Shown one piece after another: positions 1 to 5,065 of a stretch of 5,065 bases of DNA. The notes beneath the pieces are model-generated. The model searched no databases, had not been told where the DNA came from, and saw nothing but the letters and a program-made list of their open reading frames with translations. A program made the position numbers and the translations under genes. The first letter of the stretch is position 1, and the number at the start of each line of letters is the position of its first letter. Source of the DNA: Phycisphaerales bacterium UBA1926 (GTDB lineage Bacteria; Planctomycetota; Phycisphaerae; Phycisphaerales; UBA1924); contig DDFO01000025.1 of the NCBI GenBank assembly GCA_002337215.1, positions 124,502-129,566 on the forward strand, given 5' to 3'.

Positions 1-842
1 TCATGTCGATCCTCTTCCCGGACTCGGGCGAACTGAGCGTCCTCGGCAAGCGATCCGCGATCGAGAGCAAGGACCGGATCGGGTATCTCCCCGAAGAACG
101 CGGCGTCTACAAGAAGATGAAGGTCGGCCAGTTCCTCAGGCACATGGGCCGGCTCAAGGGGCTCTCGCCCAACGGGATCGACGACAAGATCCGCCACTGG
201 CTTGAGAAAGTCGAGCTCCCGGAAGTCTGGAACAAGCGCTGCGAAGAGCTCAGCAAGGGTATGCAGCAGAAGGTTCAGTTCGTCTCCTGCGTGCTCCACG
301 AGCCGGAACTCCTGATCCTCGACGAGGTCTTCAGCGGGCTCGACCCGGTCAACATGAGGCTGCTCCGGAATCTCATCCGCGAGGAAAACGAGCGGGGCAC
401 CACGATCATCTTCTCGACGCACGTCATGGCCCAGGCCCAGGAAATCTGCGACCATGTCATCATGATCCACAACGGCGAGAAGGTTCTCGACGATCCAGTC
501 CGAACGATCCGCGACCGCTACGCGCCGAACGCCGTCTGGTTCGAGCCGATCACCGAAGGCGGCGATGTCTCGGCGGTCGAAGCTATCCCGGCCGTCGAGT
601 CGGTCACGCTGATCGACGGTGTCTACCGAGCGATGCTCGCGGACGGGACCGACCCCTCGCTCGCGGTCTCCGCCGTCGCGGGCGCAGCCCCGATGTCGCG
701 CGTCGAACTCCACCGCCCAACGCTCGAAGACATCTTCATCGACATCGTTCAGGACTCGGCCGACGACGCGGAAACGCTGAGAGCGGCATTGCGAGCCGGG
801 GGCGCGGGCCTCGAAACCCAGGCCGAGGGGGTGACCCAGTGA
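1..842 (+). CDS. ABC transporter ATP-binding protein, NatA-like (5' partial)
   Basis: Cytoplasmic ATPase subunit of an ABC-2 type exporter. It would power the permease encoded immediately downstream. The reading frame is open to the left edge, and the first visible ATG (base 3) is internal: the Walker A P-loop expected about 20 residues earlier is missing, so the true start lies before the window. Counting from that ATG, the visible motifs are the Q-loop region IGYLPEERGVY (27-37, with Glu where many ABC ATPases have Gln, as is usual in this subfamily), signature LSKGM (83-87, a NatA-type variant of LSGGQ), Walker B LLILDE (103-108), D-loop SGLDP (111-115) and switch His140. DEVF replaces the commoner DEPF after Walker B. 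The C-terminal ~80 residues, ending in a PTLEDIFIDIV motif (239-249), match the DUF4162-type tail of NatA/YhaQ-like ATPases. The stop overlaps the permease start. The substrate cannot be read from the sequence. The family call is secure; gene naming (natA/yhaQ) is not. Confidence 0.95.
   Translation, partial: MSILFPDSGELSVLGKRSAIESKDRIGYLPEERGVYKKMKVGQFLRHMGRLKGLSPNGIDDKIRHWLEKVELPEVWNKRCEELSKGMQQKVQFVSCVLHEPELLILDEVFSGLDPVNMRLLRNLIREENERGTTIIFSTHVMAQAQEICDHVIMIHNGEKVLDDPVRTIRDRYAPNAVWFEPITEGGDVSAVEAIPAVESVTLIDGVYRAMLADGTDPSLAVSAVAGAAPMSRVELHRPTLEDIFIDIVQDSADDAETLRAALRAGGAGLETQAEGVTQ
825..831 (+). promoter_or_regulatory. Shine-Dalgarno for the permease GTG start
   Basis: GAGGGGG lies 7 bases before GTG at 839, inside the last codons of the ATPase gene. 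It supports the GTG start, which overlaps the ATPase stop as GTGA and implies translational coupling. Confidence 0.65.
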
Positions 843-2266
843 ACGCCGGAAAAGTCACGCGGATCGCGGGTCGCGAGTTCGCCTCGACGGTGCTGACGAA
901 GGGCTTCATCATCGGAGCACTGGTCGTCCCCGCCGTCATCGCGGTCATCATGCCGCTAGTCATCATGCTCGTGAACAGCGCCAAGCCGCCCGCCGACAAG
1001 GGCGAGGTCGCGCTGATCGATCGGACAGGCGAGGTCACGCCCCTCGTCGCCGATCTGCTCAAACCCGAGGCGATCGTCGAATCGCGCCGCGAGCAACTCG
1101 ACGCGATGAAGAAGCTGGCGGGTGAGTTCCTCGGGTCGCAGATCGAGTCGCTGACCGGCGATCAACTCGACGCGATGAGCGATGACCAGATGTCCGCCTT
1201 CCTCGAGCAGTTCGGCGTCCCGCAGCTCCGCATCACCGAACTCCCGGCCGACACCGACCTTGAAGCCCAGCAGGCCCGCCTCCGCGAGAACATGACCAAG
1301 GCCGGCCGCGACGAGGGCCGGGGCCTGCTCGCCGTCGCGGTTGTCGATGAGGACGCGGTTGTCAAGGACGCCGAGAAGAACCAATTCGGGGCCTACAGCG
1401 TCTACACCGTGCCAAAGCTCGACGACCGGACCGTCAGCGAGATCCGCGGCGCCCTGCGCCAGGCGATCCTCGAGAAGCGGTACGAGGCCGCGGGGATGGA
1501 CCGGGCGATGATCGACGCGCTCACCAACGTGAACGCGCAGAGCACACAGGAAGTCACCGAGACCGGCACGCGAGAATCCGCGTTCGAGCTCCAGATGCTG
1601 ATCCCCGGCGCGTTCATGCTGCTCATGCTCATGGGCGTCATGACCGGCGGGCAGTACCTCCTCACGACAACGATCGAGGAGAAATCGAGCCGGGTCGTTG
1701 AGGTCCTGCTCAGCGCCGTGAGCAGCGTGGAACTCATGACCGGCAAGATCGTCGGGCAGATGGCGGTGGGCCTGACCCTCCTGCTCGTCTACAACGCCGT
1801 CGGCATCGTCGCCCTCTTCGCGTTCGAACGCCTCGACCTGATCGACGGCACCACCATCGCCTGGATGTTTGTCTTCTTCGCGCTCGCCTACTTCATGTTC
1901 GCCTCGATCATGGCCGCCATCGGGTCGGCCGTAAACGAACTCCGCGAGGCCCAGGCCCTTATGACGCCGGTCATGCTGCTCGTCATGATCCCCTACTTCT
2001 TCTTCCTCCCCGTCACGCGTGACCCCTCCAGCGTGCTATCCACAACGCTCAGCTTCGTCCCCCCCATCAGCCCGTTCATCATGATCATGCGGGTCGCGAG
2101 CAGCACGCCTCCCCCACTCTGGCAAGTTCTCGCGGCCGTCGCCGTCAACGCGATCGCGGTCATCGCGTTCGTCTGGTTCGCCGCCAAGGTCTTCCGCGTC
2201 GGCCTCCTGATGTTCGGCAAGCCGCCGAACCTGGCGACGCTCATCAAATGGGTGAGGATGGCATGA
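839..2266 (+). CDS. ABC-2 type permease, NatB/YhaP-like exporter subunit
   Basis: Inner-membrane subunit of the exporter whose ATPase is encoded just upstream (475 aa, GTG start with a 4-base overlap). Layout seen: a short cytoplasmic N-terminus, TM1 at about 22-46, an extracytoplasmic domain at about 47-250, then a membrane domain with segments near 252-275, 304-328, 338-361, 374-391 and 428-449. The cytoplasmic coupling motif EEKSSRVVEVLLSA (280-293) follows the second segment, and the C-terminus reads FRVGLLMFGKPP (452-463). This layout and both motifs are typical of the ABC2_membrane_3/NatB group, which includes B. subtilis NatB and YhaP. The extracytoplasmic domain is hydrophilic and partly helical (about 85-155), with QLDAM occurring twice. 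NatAB of B. subtilis exports Na+, but related pairs have unknown cargo, so the substrate is left open. The stop overlaps the next start as ATGA. Confidence 0.93.
   Translation: MNAGKVTRIAGREFASTVLTKGFIIGALVVPAVIAVIMPLVIMLVNSAKPPADKGEVALIDRTGEVTPLVADLLKPEAIVESRREQLDAMKKLAGEFLGSQIESLTGDQLDAMSDDQMSAFLEQFGVPQLRITELPADTDLEAQQARLRENMTKAGRDEGRGLLAVAVVDEDAVVKDAEKNQFGAYSVYTVPKLDDRTVSEIRGALRQAILEKRYEAAGMDRAMIDALTNVNAQSTQEVTETGTRESAFELQMLIPGAFMLLMLMGVMTGGQYLLTTTIEEKSSRVVEVLLSAVSSVELMTGKIVGQMAVGLTLLLVYNAVGIVALFAFERLDLIDGTTIAWMFVFFALAYFMFASIMAAIGSAVNELREAQALMTPVMLLVMIPYFFFLPVTRDPSSVLSTTLSFVPPISPFIMIMRVASSTPPPLWQVLAAVAVNAIAVIAFVWFAAKVFRVGLLMFGKPPNLATLIKWVRMA
1094..1178 (+). repeat. Pair of perfect 16-base direct repeats inside the permease gene
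   Basis: CAACTCGACGCGATGA occurs at 1094-1109 and again at 1163-1178. The copies are 69 bases (23 codons) apart and in the same frame. Both encode the QLDAM core of the extracytoplasmic helical stretch (residues 86-90 and 109-113). The context reads like a degenerate helical repeat (EQLDAMKKL versus DQLDAMSDD), so the DNA identity may reflect duplication of a short helix module or just shared codon preference. Confidence 0.6.
2251..2257 (+). promoter_or_regulatory. Shine-Dalgarno that decides the start of the first zinc-ribbon gene
   Basis: GGTGAGG ends 5 bases before ATG 2263. The only other in-frame start, ATG 2248, lies upstream of this purine-rich site and has none of its own. This favours 2263, which also forms the ATGA overlap with the permease stop. 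Confidence 0.6.
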
Positions 2267-2766
2267 GCAACGAGCCGCACGCCGACCACGAGCACCACCA
2301 CGCCGACCCCAGCATTCCCGCAGAAGCGGCGCCCGCCCCCCCGCCCCGCCCCCGCGTGGGCTGCGCCCGATGCGGCTACGACATCGCGGGCATGCGGATC
2401 GGCGAACCCTGCCCAGAGTGCGGCACCATGATCCAGCAGTTCCCCAGCGACTCGCGCGGCAACAGCGGCATGGCGATCACCTCCATGGTGCTCGGCATCG
2501 TCTCAATCCTCGGGTGCGCGTTCTACGGCATCCTGAGCATCATCGCAGGCCCCCTCGCCATCTGGTTCGGCGTCAAGGCCAAACGAGCCGTCCGCGAGGG
2601 GCGGGCGGCGCAATCCTCGGCCGGCATGGCGACCGCCGGCTTTGTCTGCGGGATCATCGGAACCACGATCGGCGCGGCCTACCTGCTCTTCATGATCGTC
2701 TTCGTGGGCTTCGCCTTCTTCGCCGCGTCACAGAGCGGCGGTCCTCAGTTCGTGCCCACGCCCTGA
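2263..2766 (+). CDS. Zinc-ribbon, DUF4190-like membrane protein of unknown function
   Basis: 167 aa from ATG 2263; a start at 2248 would add five residues but fits the Shine-Dalgarno site and overlap less well. Order of parts: a His/Asp/Glu-rich N-terminus (HADHEHHHAD, 6-15), a Pro/Ala linker (19-30), a rubredoxin-like zinc ribbon CARCGYD...CPECG with ligands C34, C37, C50 and C53, then two hydrophobic hairpins at about 70-103 and 121-155 joined by a basic loop (KAKRAVREGR). The GMA(I/T) + LGI/CGI pattern that opens each hydrophobic unit, and the FGVKAKR turn, resemble DUF4190 proteins. The zinc ribbon is expected in the cytoplasm. The gene shares ATGA with the exporter permease, so it is co-translated and may assist or regulate that transporter; this is inferred from position only. 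No catalytic residues are visible. It is paralogous in layout to the protein at 4093-4584. Confidence 0.85.
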   Translation: MSNEPHADHEHHHADPSIPAEAAPAPPPRPRVGCARCGYDIAGMRIGEPCPECGTMIQQFPSDSRGNSGMAITSMVLGIVSILGCAFYGILSIIAGPLAIWFGVKAKRAVREGRAAQSSAGMATAGFVCGIIGTTIGAAYLLFMIVFVGFAFFAASQSGGPQFVPTP

Positions 2767-2829
2767 CCCCGCCCCGCTCAACCTGAGATCCAGACGCCGG
2801 TACAGCCTTCCGCAGTCCCGGCGCGCGCG

Positions 2830-2858
2830 TTGGTCGTCCCGACGCCCCCCGGTATGCT
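2830..2858 (+). promoter_or_regulatory. Candidate sigma70-like promoter
   Basis: TTGGTC (2830-2835) and TATGCT (2853-2858) are separated by exactly 17 bases in the only sizeable spacer between the two gene blocks. Matches to TTGACA/TATAAT are 3/6 and 4/6. Transcription would start near 2865, giving a leader of roughly 58 bases before ATG 2923. It would drive the small membrane protein, the methyltransferase and probably the second zinc-ribbon gene. The assignment rests on spacing and consensus alone. Confidence 0.4.
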
Positions 2859-2909
2859 GGACGGACGCCGCAAAGGCCCCAACCGTCCGAATCAGCGACG
2901 CGAGCGATC

Positions 2910-2916
2910 AGGAAGG
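2910..2916 (+). promoter_or_regulatory. Shine-Dalgarno for the small membrane protein
   Basis: AGGAAGG, the start of a longer purine run (2910-2920), precedes ATG 2923. It fixes that ATG as the start in preference to an upstream in-frame TTG at 2830, which falls on the candidate promoter itself. Confidence 0.65.
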
Positions 2917-2922
2917 AAGACC

Positions 2923-3246
2923 ATGCCGAACTCGAATCCGACCGAAACCCAGAACGAGCTCAAGACGCTCCGAACCGCGAACCACCGCCTCCGCCTGAGC
3001 CTCGCCGCGATCGTCGGCGCCATGCTCGGCGCGGGCGTGCTCGGCTTCGCCTCCGACGCCGCGCCGAACAAGTCGGACCCGGTCTCCATCACAACAGACG
3101 GGACCTACCTCTACGCCCTGCGCCACGACGGGTATGTCTACCGCATGGACATCGAAACCCGCGAGGACGCGAACAAGCAACGGCCCGACGTGTTCTACAC
3201 CAAGCCGATCAACGAATGGAACCTCTTCTCATTCGGCCTGCGCTGA
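2923..3246 (+). CDS. Small single-pass membrane or exported protein, unknown function
   Basis: 107 aa; I do not recognise a named family. Residues 1-26 are polar with a short helical stretch ending in basic residues (R17, H21, R22, R24). A Gly/Ala-rich hydrophobic segment follows at about 27-43 and could be a signal anchor or, with cleavage after GFA (41-43), a signal peptide. The rest would be extracytoplasmic. Residues 54-76 (VSITTDGTYLYALRHDGYVY plus RMD) look like a single four-strand blade of the kind repeated in beta-propeller proteins. One blade cannot make a propeller alone, so either it oligomerises or the resemblance is superficial. The tail is polar and ends NLFSFGLR. The gene follows a candidate promoter and is 15 bases ahead of the methyltransferase, so the two are probably cotranscribed. 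The start is set by the Shine-Dalgarno run. That it is a real gene is supported by that site and by conserved-looking codon use. Confidence 0.75.
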   Translation: MPNSNPTETQNELKTLRTANHRLRLSLAAIVGAMLGAGVLGFASDAAPNKSDPVSITTDGTYLYALRHDGYVYRMDIETREDANKQRPDVFYTKPINEWNLFSFGLR

Positions 3247-3261
3247 TCAATCGAATCCAAC

Positions 3262-4083
3262 ATGTCTGAAGTCAATCAACCCGACCAGCCCGAACTCGAC
3301 AAGCACGATCTCTACGAGCTCTGTGTCCAGAGCCCGGGCCACCTCGTTCCCTTCCTGCGGGCCGTGCACGGCCGTGACCCGCGGGTCCTCGGTGAGGACT
3401 TCGCGGGCACCGCCGCCCTCTCGCACCTCTGGGTCGAGCGCGATCCGAACGCCTCGGCGATCGCCGTCGACCTCGACGCCGAGGCGCTCGCCTTCCGGGG
3501 TGAACACGATCGGATCAAACGGCACAATGCCGACGTCCGGTCCGTCGCCTCGCCCGCCGACACGATCTTCGTCGGCAACTTCTCGATCGGCTACTGGCAC
3601 ACCCGCGACGACCTCGTCGCCTACCTCCGCCACGCCCGGTCCCGCCTCCGTGAACAGGGTGTCTTCGTCTGCGACACCTACGGAGGCGAGACCGCCTACA
3701 CACTTGGGGACGTCCACCGCGACCACTGGATCCCGAACGACCCGCGGTTCCCGGGGCACGCCGGCAAACGGATCCGCTACACCTGGGAGCAGCGACACGC
3801 CGACCCGATCACAGGCCTCGTGACCAATCTCCTCCACTTCCGGGTCGAGAAAGCCGGCGTCATCGAGCAGGAGGTCTTCGACGCGTTCACCTACGAGTGG
3901 CGGCTCTGGAGCATCCCCGAACTCCGCGACGCGCTGGCAGAAGCCGGCTTCGCGTCTACGGAGGTCTACGCCAAAACCGCCGACGCGATCGACGACGAGG
4001 GCAACGCGTACGTGCTCCCCATCGAGGACGGGGAAGACGAACTCGACGACACCTACATCGTGCTCATCGCCGGGCGCATATGA
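3262..4083 (+). CDS. Class I SAM-dependent methyltransferase
   Basis: Probable cytoplasmic methyltransferase of 273 aa, complete in length for the family. Seen: an N-terminal helical cap with DKHDLYELCVQSP (13-25); motif I VLGEDFAGTAALS (42-54), in which EDFxGT replaces the classic GxGxG; the acidic end of strand 2, AVDLD (68-72), for the SAM ribose; an AD pair (90-91) for the adenine side; the strand-4 region TIFVGNFSIGYW (101-112); a helix to RSRLREQGVFVCDTYGG (126-142); and a C-terminal FTYEWRLWSIPELRDALAEAGF segment (209-230), typical of where these enzymes build the last part of the fold. An acidic loop (256-263) precedes the final strand. The DKY/EDFCGT-type group is familiar to me as 'class I SAM-dependent methyltransferase', but its substrate is unknown. 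No clear Shine-Dalgarno precedes ATG 3262; translation may depend on the upstream gene, which ends 15 bases before it. A long open frame on the opposite strand is a shadow of this gene. Confidence 0.9.
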   Translation: MSEVNQPDQPELDKHDLYELCVQSPGHLVPFLRAVHGRDPRVLGEDFAGTAALSHLWVERDPNASAIAVDLDAEALAFRGEHDRIKRHNADVRSVASPADTIFVGNFSIGYWHTRDDLVAYLRHARSRLREQGVFVCDTYGGETAYTLGDVHRDHWIPNDPRFPGHAGKRIRYTWEQRHADPITGLVTNLLHFRVEKAGVIEQEVFDAFTYEWRLWSIPELRDALAEAGFASTEVYAKTADAIDDEGNAYVLPIEDGEDELDDTYIVLIAGRI

Positions 4084-4092
4084 ATCCGTGAC

Positions 4093-4584
4093 GTGGAACA
4101 CGATCCTCGTAATCCGGCTGATCCCGACCCGGCTGCTAAGCAAACCAGCACAGACCCACGTGACGCCTACTACCCGCCCGACATGAACCCGCATCACCGA
4201 TCGGGTTTCCCCGAGCACCTCCGCTCGGCGTGCGCACGGTGCGGCTACGACCTCTCCGCCCTGCCCGAAGACGCCCCGGTCTGCCCCGAGTGCGGCATCC
4301 CCATCGCCAAGGCCTGGGCCGAAGGCCGAGCGAGCCTGCTCTCCATCGCCGCGGTCGCGGTCTCGGGAGTCAGCCTGATGGGCATCGGCTGCACGGGCGG
4401 CTTCAGCGCCGCGCTCGCCCTCCCGGGGCTCGCGATGGGGCTCTGGGCACGGGCACGCGCACTCAAGGGGATCGACACGCCTGTGAGCGCCCCGATGGCG
4501 ATGGCCGCGATCATCATGAGCGGCATCATCCTCGCTGTCGGAGGCTTCATCCTGCTCTGCTTCGTCCTGATCTCCATCTTCTAG
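4093..4584 (+). CDS. Second zinc-ribbon membrane protein, unknown function
   Basis: 163 aa from GTG 4093. Parts in order: a polar Asp/Pro-rich leader (1-45), a zinc ribbon CARCGYD...CPECG with ligands C47, C50, C64 and C67, then hydrophobic regions at about 81-117 and 134-161 separated by a basic loop (WARARALKG). The layout matches the protein at 2263-2766, though the membrane part is diverged. Function is unknown; the zinc ribbon would face the cytoplasm. The gene begins 9 bases after the methyltransferase stop and in the same frame, so it is probably in one transcript with it. The start is uncertain: neither GTG 4093 nor ATG 4183 (which would give 133 aa, with 16 residues before the first Cys) has a Shine-Dalgarno site. 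The first ~15 codons after GTG have an unusual share of T- or A-ending codons compared with the rest of the window, which weakens the case for the long form. Confidence 0.78.
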   Translation: MEHDPRNPADPDPAAKQTSTDPRDAYYPPDMNPHHRSGFPEHLRSACARCGYDLSALPEDAPVCPECGIPIAKAWAEGRASLLSIAAVAVSGVSLMGIGCTGGFSAALALPGLAMGLWARARALKGIDTPVSAPMAMAAIIMSGIILAVGGFILLCFVLISIF

Positions 4585-4622
4585 CCGAACTCGATCCCGG
4601 CAACGATCTCGGTCTGATCGCA

Positions 4623-4643
4623 GAGCGGATTTCAGGACCGCTC
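4623..4643 (+). other. Inverted repeat in the spacer before the aldehyde dehydrogenase gene
   Basis: GAGCGG (4623-4628) and CCGCTC (4638-4643) are perfect inverted copies around a 9-base loop, ending 17 bases before ATG 4661. The 76-base spacer otherwise shows no convincing promoter or Shine-Dalgarno site. There is no T-tract after the stem, so a standard intrinsic terminator is unlikely. It could be an operator half-site pair, a leader hairpin or chance. Confidence 0.35.
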
Positions 4644-4660
4644 ACCCCCTACCGTTCAGC

Positions 4661-5065
4661 ATGACACCCGCTTCTACAACCGCCGCCCTCACGTCATACA
4701 ACCCCGCCACAGGCGAACCCGTGGGCGAGGTCCCCGTCACGCCCGCCGGCGAGATCCCCGGGATCGTCGCCCGAGCCCGCGAGGCGCAGAAAACCTGGGG
4801 CGAGAAGACCGCCGCCGAGCGTGCGGACATCCTCCGCCCCGCCGGGCAGCGCCTGCTCGACCGCGCCGACGAACTGGGCCGGCTCATGTCCGCCGAGCAG
4901 GGCAAGCCCATCGCCGACGGCGTCAGCGAGGTCACCCACTGCGGCGACAAACTGAAGACCGAAGTCGACGAAATCGCCGAGGCGGTCGCCCCGCGCGAGC
5001 TCACCGCCGAGGGCCTGGTCACCACGCTCCGCTACGACCCGCTCGGCGTCGTCGCCGCGATCACG
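4661..5065 (+). CDS. NAD(P)-dependent aldehyde dehydrogenase (3' partial)
   Basis: The N-terminal 135 residues of an ALDH-superfamily enzyme, which would oxidise an aldehyde to an acid with NAD+ or NADP+. The frame is open from ATG 4661 to the window edge. Seen: the family opening SYNPATGEPVGEVP (12-25); a long helix with AREAQKTWGEKTAAERADIL (39-58), the usual place of the aWa..s...R motif; LMSAEQGKPIADGVSEV (75-91) with the conserved EQGKP; and YDPLGVVAAIT (125-135), which in this family runs straight into the PWNFP cofactor-binding strand. The catalytic Glu and Cys lie beyond the window, so activity and substrate class (succinate semialdehyde, betaine aldehyde and others) cannot be judged. 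The full protein should be about 450-520 aa. No Shine-Dalgarno site is visible. It follows a 76-base spacer, so it may start its own transcript. Confidence 0.93.
   Translation, partial: MTPASTTAALTSYNPATGEPVGEVPVTPAGEIPGIVARAREAQKTWGEKTAAERADILRPAGQRLLDRADELGRLMSAEQGKPIADGVSEVTHCGDKLKTEVDEIAEAVAPRELTAEGLVTTLRYDPLGVVAAIT

Noticed and set aside
3..5. ATG at base 3 as the start of the ABC ATPase
   Set aside because: Starting here would omit Walker A; the residues match the stretch that normally follows the P-loop, so the gene begins before the window.
108..113. Val in DEVFSGLDP and LSKGM instead of LSGGQ as signs of a degenerate, inactive ATPase
   Set aside because: The Walker B acid pair, D-loop and switch His are intact, and LSKGM is normal for NatA-like ATPases; the numbers given are residue positions for Walker B in the visible protein.
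956..1384. Minus-strand open frame opposite the permease
   Set aside because: Antisense shadow of codon bias; the plus strand has a full-length family match.
2795..2823. Inverted repeat CGCCGG...CCGGCG after the first zinc-ribbon gene as a terminator
   Set aside because: The stem is only 6 bp around a 17-base loop and lacks a T-tract; expected by chance in such GC-rich DNA.
3134..3823. A 229-codon plus-strand frame overlapping the small protein and the methyltransferase
   Set aside because: The translation is almost entirely Ser/Thr/Pro/Arg, consistent with an out-of-frame reading of the real genes; no motifs.
4079..4084. TATGAA as a -10 box for the second zinc-ribbon gene
   Set aside because: No acceptable -35 element lies 16-18 bases upstream (CATCGT at 17), and the site is the end of the methyltransferase coding region.
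3247..4218. A 323-codon open frame on the minus strand opposite the methyltransferase
   Set aside because: Its product is a low-complexity V/D/E/G/R-rich chain, the usual antisense shadow of a GC-rich gene, while the plus strand encodes a clear methyltransferase with family motifs.

Overview
All genes in this window lie on the + strand of very GC-rich, densely coded DNA with strongly C/G-ending codons. Two proteins carry a CARCGYD...CPECG zinc ribbon at the N-terminus followed by membrane segments. In my experience this signature is very common in planctomycetes, especially Phycisphaerae, so a planctomycete chromosome is the best guess. That is inferred from protein style only, because no rRNA or other marker gene is present. 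I see no tRNA, rRNA, CRISPR array, insertion sequence, phage gene or clear attachment site.

Left block (1-2766): a tightly coupled operon. It holds the 3' part of a NatA-type ABC ATPase whose Walker A region lies before the window, a NatB-type ABC-2 permease with a large extracytoplasmic domain, and a zinc-ribbon/two-hairpin membrane protein. The two junctions are 4-base overlaps (GTGA and ATGA), so the three products are probably made together. The first two form an exporter of the Na+/multidrug/unknown-substrate type. The third is an uncharacterised partner or passenger.

Middle block (2767-4584): a 156-base spacer holds a plausible sigma70-like promoter and a good Shine-Dalgarno sequence. 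They precede a small single-pass protein of unknown function, a class I SAM-dependent methyltransferase 15 bases further on, and a second zinc-ribbon membrane protein 9 bases after that. The second zinc-ribbon protein has the same architecture as the first but a diverged sequence.

Right edge (4585-5065): a 76-base spacer with a short inverted repeat, then the first 135 codons of an aldehyde dehydrogenase that runs off the window just before its expected PWNFP motif.

Most of this is ordinary accessory/housekeeping content. The least explained items are the two zinc-ribbon membrane proteins, one of them translationally coupled to an exporter, and the small propeller-blade-like membrane protein placed ahead of the methyltransferase. 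I found no convincing evidence of a wholly new system.
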